Source: CBDIBC01 sp965276635 (GTDB lineage: Bacteria > Actinomycetota > Acidimicrobiia > Acidimicrobiales > Palsa-688). Taken from it: a DNA stretch of 64,000 nucleotides. Below, in pieces: positions 61,001 to 64,000 of this stretch (the stretch's first letter is position 1; each line of letters begins with the position of its first letter). A model generated the notes under the pieces. That model was given only the letters and a program-made list of their open reading frames with translations, was not told the origin of the DNA and did not search any database. Made by a program: the position numbers and the translations under genes. The stretch is taken from NCBI GenBank assembly GCA_965276635.1, contig CBDIBC010000004.1:248001-312000 (forward strand), written 5' to 3'.

Positions 61001-61189
61001 TCACGGCAGGGCGTCGACGACCCGCACCAGGCGCCGGCGTGCGGCGGTGAGCGTCCGTTCCACCTCCGCCAGGTCGGGCCCGATGGCGTCACGCTCGGCG
61101 GCCGGCAGCTCCTCGGCCAGCCTGGTCACCCGAGTGACGAGCTCGTCGAGGCCGGATGCCAGTGAGCTCAGCTCGGCCCGGGCGCTCAT
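61001..61189 (-). CDS. Small conserved helical protein
   Basis: A 62-residue protein predicted to be one or two amphipathic helices (ELSSLASGLDELVTRVTRLAEEL, DLAEVERTLTAARRRLVRVV). It has a heptad-like spacing that suggests coiled coil or a helical hairpin. No family was recognised. It starts 21 bp from the divergent hisD start. Coding potential is supported by the residue pattern and codon use but not by similarity. Confidence 0.5.
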   Translation of the reverse strand: MSARAELSSLASGLDELVTRVTRLAEELPAAERDAIGPDLAEVERTLTAARRRLVRVVDALP

Positions 61190-61210
61190 GCGGGTACCAT
61201 CGCATACTCC

Positions 61211-62602
61211 ATGGCCCCCATCCTGACCCGGTTGGACCTGCGCGGCGCGACGGGTGACCTCCGAGCGTTGCTGCCTGCTCCCGACCTCGGCGGCGAGGGC
61301 CCGGCCGGGGCCGTGCGCGACATCCTGGCCCAGGTGCGAGCCGGCGGCGACGGCGCCCTGCGGGACCTGACCGAGCGCTTCGACGGGGTCCGGTTGGATG
61401 CCATCGAGGTGCCCGCCGGCGACGTGAAGGCGGCGCTCGATGTCGTGTCACCGGAACTGCGCGGGGGTTTGGAGACGGCGGCGGCGAACATCGAGGCATT
61501 CCACCGCAGCACCCTGCACGCCGACGGCGACTACCGGCGCGAGGGCCTGGTGGTCAGGGAGGTGCGCCGGGCCGTGGACCGGGCCGGTTGCTACGTGCCG
61601 GGCGGCCGGGCGCCGCTGGCGTCGAGCGTGCTCATGACCGCCATCCCGGCGCGCGTCGCCGGGGTCGGGGAGGTAGTGGTGTGCTCGCCGCCTGGCCCTG
61701 ACGGCCGGGTGGCCGATGCCGTGCTGGCCGCCGCGGCCGTTGCCGGCGTCGACCACGTCTATCGGATCGGCGGGGCGCAGGCCATCGCCGCCCTGGCCTA
61801 CGGCACCGACTCGGTCCAACCCGTGGATGTCATCGTCGGGCCGGGCAACGTCTACGTCGCCCTGGCCCAGCGCCTGGTGGCTCAGGAGGGCACGGTGGGG
61901 GTGCCGTCGGCGTTCGCCGGGCCGTCCGAGGTGGCGGTGGTGGCCGACGACACCACCCCCGTGGACTTCGCCGCCGTCGACCTGGTGGTGCAGGCCGAGC
62001 ATGGCCCCGGCGGTCTGGCCTGGCTGGTGACATGGTCGGAGGTGGCGGCCGACCGCATCACCGAGGCGGTGGCGCGCATGACCGAGGCGTCGCCTCGTCG
62101 GGCGGAGATCGCCTCCACCCTCGACGGTGGCGGCTTCGCCGTGGTCGTGGACGGACCCGCGCAGGCCATGGAGGTCGTCAACATCATTGCCGCCGAGCAC
62201 CTCGAGCTCATGTCTGCCGACGCCGAGTCGCTCGTCGGCTCGGTGCGGCGCGCCGGCGCCGTGTTCGTGGGGCCCTGGGCCCCGGCCAGCGTCGGTGACT
62301 ACGTGGCCGGGCCGAGCCACGTGCTGCCGACGGCGCGCTCGGCCCGCTTCGCCAGCGCGCTGCGATGCGACGACTTCTGCACCCACCTGCACGTGGTGAC
62401 CGTCGATCGCACGGCGCTGGAGGCACTCGCCCCGGCCGTCGCCGCCCTGGCGGCAGCCGAGGGCCTGGTCGCCCATGCCGACTCGGTCGAGCTCAGAGTC
62501 GCCTCCGGCGACTCCCTCCAGCCCAGAGTCGCCTCCGGCGACTCCCTCCAGCCCAGAGTCGCCTCCGGCGACTCCCTCCAGCCCAGAGTCGGCCGGCCGT
62601 GA
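61211..62602 (+). CDS. hisD: Histidinol dehydrogenase (HisD)
   Basis: A 463-residue zinc- and NAD-dependent enzyme for the last two steps of histidine synthesis. Typical blocks are YVPGGRAPLASSVLMTAIPARVAG, YRIGGAQAIAALAYGT, IVGPGNVYVALAQR, FAGPSEVAVVADDT, VQAEHGPGGLAWLVT, and the catalytic AAEHLELM and GDYVAGPSHVLPT. The last 30 residues are three tandem RVASGDSLQP repeats absent from normal HisD, encoded by a 30-bp palindromic minisatellite. The extension follows the natural end of the fold (ADSVEL), so the enzyme should be active. Its stop overlaps the hisC start. Confidence 0.95.
   Translation: MAPILTRLDLRGATGDLRALLPAPDLGGEGPAGAVRDILAQVRAGGDGALRDLTERFDGVRLDAIEVPAGDVKAALDVVSPELRGGLETAAANIEAFHRSTLHADGDYRREGLVVREVRRAVDRAGCYVPGGRAPLASSVLMTAIPARVAGVGEVVVCSPPGPDGRVADAVLAAAAVAGVDHVYRIGGAQAIAALAYGTDSVQPVDVIVGPGNVYVALAQRLVAQEGTVGVPSAFAGPSEVAVVADDTTPVDFAAVDLVVQAEHGPGGLAWLVTWSEVAADRITEAVARMTEASPRRAEIASTLDGGGFAVVVDGPAQAMEVVNIIAAEHLELMSADAESLVGSVRRAGAVFVGPWAPASVGDYVAGPSHVLPTARSARFASALRCDDFCTHLHVVTVDRTALEALAPAVAALAAAEGLVAHADSVELRVASGDSLQPRVASGDSLQPRVASGDSLQPRVGRP
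62494..62590 (+). repeat. 30-bp palindromic in-frame repeat at the hisD C-terminus
   Basis: Three perfect copies of a 30-bp unit (62494-62523, 62524-62553, 62554-62583) plus a 7-nt fragment. Each unit contains the hairpin GAGTCGCC-TCC-GGCGACTC. They encode RVASGDSLQP three times at the end of HisD. The unit resembles a repetitive extragenic palindrome that entered a coding frame and amplified. Confidence 0.95.
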
Positions 62603-63672
62603 CGCTTCCCGATCCCCGGCCGGACCTGAGCCTGCGCCCGGGCTATCACTCTGCTCAGGTGGAGGTGGAGGTGCGGCTGAACACCAACGAGTCCCCGTTG
62701 CCTCCGCCGGCCGCGTGGGTGGAGGAGCTCGTCGACGCCGCCCGGCGCCTGGCCTACCACCGCTATCCGGACCGCCGGGCCACCGAGCTGCGGGGGGCCC
62801 TGGCCGATCTGCACGGCGTGGACCCGGGCGAGGTGTTCGTGGCCAACGGGTCCAACGAGGTGATCCAGTGCCTGTGCCTGGCCTACGGCGGCGCCGGGCG
62901 GCGCGCCCTGACCTTCGAGCCCACCTATGCCCTGCACGGCCACATCGCCCACCTGACGGGCACCGCCGTGGTGGAGGGCACCCGACGCGCCGATTTCACC
63001 GTCGATCCCGAGGTGGCCACCGACCTGATCGCTCGGCACCGCCCGGCCCTGACGTTCCTGTGCTCGCCGAACAACCCCACCGGCGGGGTGGAGGACCGGG
63101 CCACCGTCGAACGAGTGGTGGCGGCGGCCGACGGGCTCACCGTCGTGGACGAGGCCTACGGGCAGTTCGCCCGGTGGAGCGCAGTGGAGGCTTTGGGCCC
63201 CGATGTCGGGCTGGTCGTCACCCGCACCTTTTCCAAGACCTGGTCCATGGCCGGCGTCAGGCTGGGCTACGTGCTCGGACCGGCACCGGTGATCGCCATG
63301 CTCGACCGGGTCGCCCTGCCGTACCACCTCGACGTCCTCAAGCTGGCGGCCGGGAGCCTCGCCCTGCGCCACGTGGCTGAGATGGAGGACCGCGTGGCAC
63401 TGCTGGTCGCGGAGCGGGAGCGGCTGCAGGCGGCGCTGTCGCAATTGCCGGTCACCGTCTGGCCGTCGGAGGCCAACTTCATCCTGTGGCGTCCCGAGAC
63501 CCGGAGCGGGTCCGAGGTGTGGCGGGGCCTGGTCGACCGCTCGGTGCTGGTGCGCGACACGTCCTCGTGGCCGGGTCTGGAGGGCTCGTTGCGGGTCACG
63601 GTCGGCACGCCCGAGGAGAACGACCGCTTCCTGGCTGCGCTCGCCGACGTCCTCTCCGGGGTCCCCGCCTGA
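62599..63672 (+). CDS. hisC: Histidinol-phosphate aminotransferase (HisC)
   Basis: A 357-residue fold-type I PLP enzyme. It has RLNTNESPLPPP at the start, YRYPD-like HRYPDRRATELR, ANGSNEVIQCLCLAYGGAG, FLCSPNNPTGG, VVDEAYGQF and the PLP Lys in TRTFSKTWSMAGVRLGYVLG. It converts imidazole acetol phosphate to histidinol phosphate. GTG 62599 overlaps the hisD stop (GTGA). It is followed by hisB with a 1-nt overlap (TGATG). Confidence 0.95.
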   Translation: MTLPDPRPDLSLRPGYHSAQVEVEVRLNTNESPLPPPAAWVEELVDAARRLAYHRYPDRRATELRGALADLHGVDPGEVFVANGSNEVIQCLCLAYGGAGRRALTFEPTYALHGHIAHLTGTAVVEGTRRADFTVDPEVATDLIARHRPALTFLCSPNNPTGGVEDRATVERVVAAADGLTVVDEAYGQFARWSAVEALGPDVGLVVTRTFSKTWSMAGVRLGYVLGPAPVIAMLDRVALPYHLDVLKLAAGSLALRHVAEMEDRVALLVAERERLQAALSQLPVTVWPSEANFILWRPETRSGSEVWRGLVDRSVLVRDTSSWPGLEGSLRVTVGTPEENDRFLAALADVLSGVPA

Positions 63673-64000
63673 TGGCCGACCGCCGGTCGGCGACCCGCTC
63701 GCGCGCGACGAAGGAGACCTCCATCGCGGTGATGCTCGACGTAGACGGCACGGGGGTCGCCGAGGTGGAGACCGGCCTGCCGTTCTTCGACCACATGGTG
63801 GCCCAGCTCGGCAAGCACAGCGGCTTCGACCTGACGGTGCGGGCGGCCGGCGACCTGTCCGTGGATGCCCACCACACCGTCGAGGACGTGGGCATCGCCA
63901 TCGGAGAAGCGATGCGGGAGGCGCTCGGTGACAAGGCCGGGGTGCGGCGGTTCGCCTCCGTCGCCGTCCCGCTCGACGAAGCGCTCATCGAGGTGGCCGT
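63672..64000 (+). CDS. hisB: Imidazoleglycerol-phosphate dehydratase (HisB), cut by the window end
   Basis: The first 109 residues of HisB. It shows the manganese-binding motifs FFDHMVAQLGKHSGFDL and DAHHTVEDVGIAIGEA. The start overlaps the hisC stop by 1 nt. It begins with RRSATRSRATKETSIAVMLDVDG, typical of a monofunctional HisB. The gene continues beyond 64000. Confidence 0.93.
   Translation, partial: MADRRSATRSRATKETSIAVMLDVDGTGVAEVETGLPFFDHMVAQLGKHSGFDLTVRAAGDLSVDAHHTVEDVGIAIGEAMREALGDKAGVRRFASVAVPLDEALIEVA

Noticed and set aside
62494..62590. Considered a CRISPR array
   Set aside because: The 30-bp units are contiguous with no spacers and lie inside the hisD frame.

Overview
The window is about 70% GC and densely coded. 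It holds several marks of Actinomycetota: a fused FO synthase for coenzyme F420, mycothiol synthase (MshD), a WhiB protein, a Bpa-type proteasome activator and DnaA boxes of the TTGTCCACA type. Many amidohydrolase, P450, acyl-CoA and crotonase genes and single-copy actinobacterial housekeeping genes fit an Acidimicrobiia-like or related lineage, but the class is an inference. No rRNA, tRNA, CRISPR array or intact transposon was seen.

Layout. 1-5.4 kb: end of a livHMGF branched-chain amino-acid ABC transporter, then fbiC. 5.4-15.2 kb: mixed housekeeping genes (Rrf2 regulator, phosphodiesterase, bpa, dnaE1 with a DnaA-box cluster upstream, two conserved unknowns, a thioredoxin-fold YyaL protein). 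15.6-17.4 kb: a GAF-GGDEF-EAL cyclic-di-GMP protein. 17.5-23.8 kb: a complete mycosporine-like amino acid (MAA) sunscreen operon, mysA-mysB-mysC-mysD. It is led by a HAD-fold protein that has lost its catalytic aspartates and has a TauD-type dioxygenase inserted between mysB and mysC. 23.8-25.75 kb: a graveyard of broken genes (GNAT tail, frameshifted RelE/ParE toxin beside its antitoxin, gutted alpha/beta hydrolase). 25.75-27.9 kb: MerR-DICT regulator, hemerythrin, WhiB.

28.5-36.5 kb: a tightly overlapping surface-glycan operon. It has a GT-C glycosyltransferase, a CesA-like processive GT2, a GH8 lipoprotein, a GtrB-like polyprenyl-phosphate glycosyltransferase, a DUF4397-sortase fusion and GtrA. 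It looks like a cellulose-type synthase combined with a GtrA/GtrB/GT-C glycosylation system. 36.5-38 kb: Rieske membrane protein plus hemerythrin. 38.3-50.8 kb: a catabolic island of unknown substrate, with three amidohydrolase-2 proteins, acyl-CoA ligase, crotonase, aldehyde dehydrogenase, VOC protein, P450 and two adjacent M24 pita-bread proteins, one lacking its metal ligands.

51-57.7 kb: menaquinone genes arranged as two divergent pairs (menE/menA, menH/menD) plus menF-menG, continuing into a membrane protein, rlmN and mshD. 60.2-64 kb: nth and the start of the histidine operon hisD-hisC-hisB (cut by the window end).

The strongest candidate for something new is the MAA operon with its two extra enzymes. 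Next are the glycan operon with the sortase fusion, and a set of short repeats: two related intergenic palindromes 54 kb apart, and in-frame minisatellites inside bpa, menD, menF and hisD, the hisD one palindromic.
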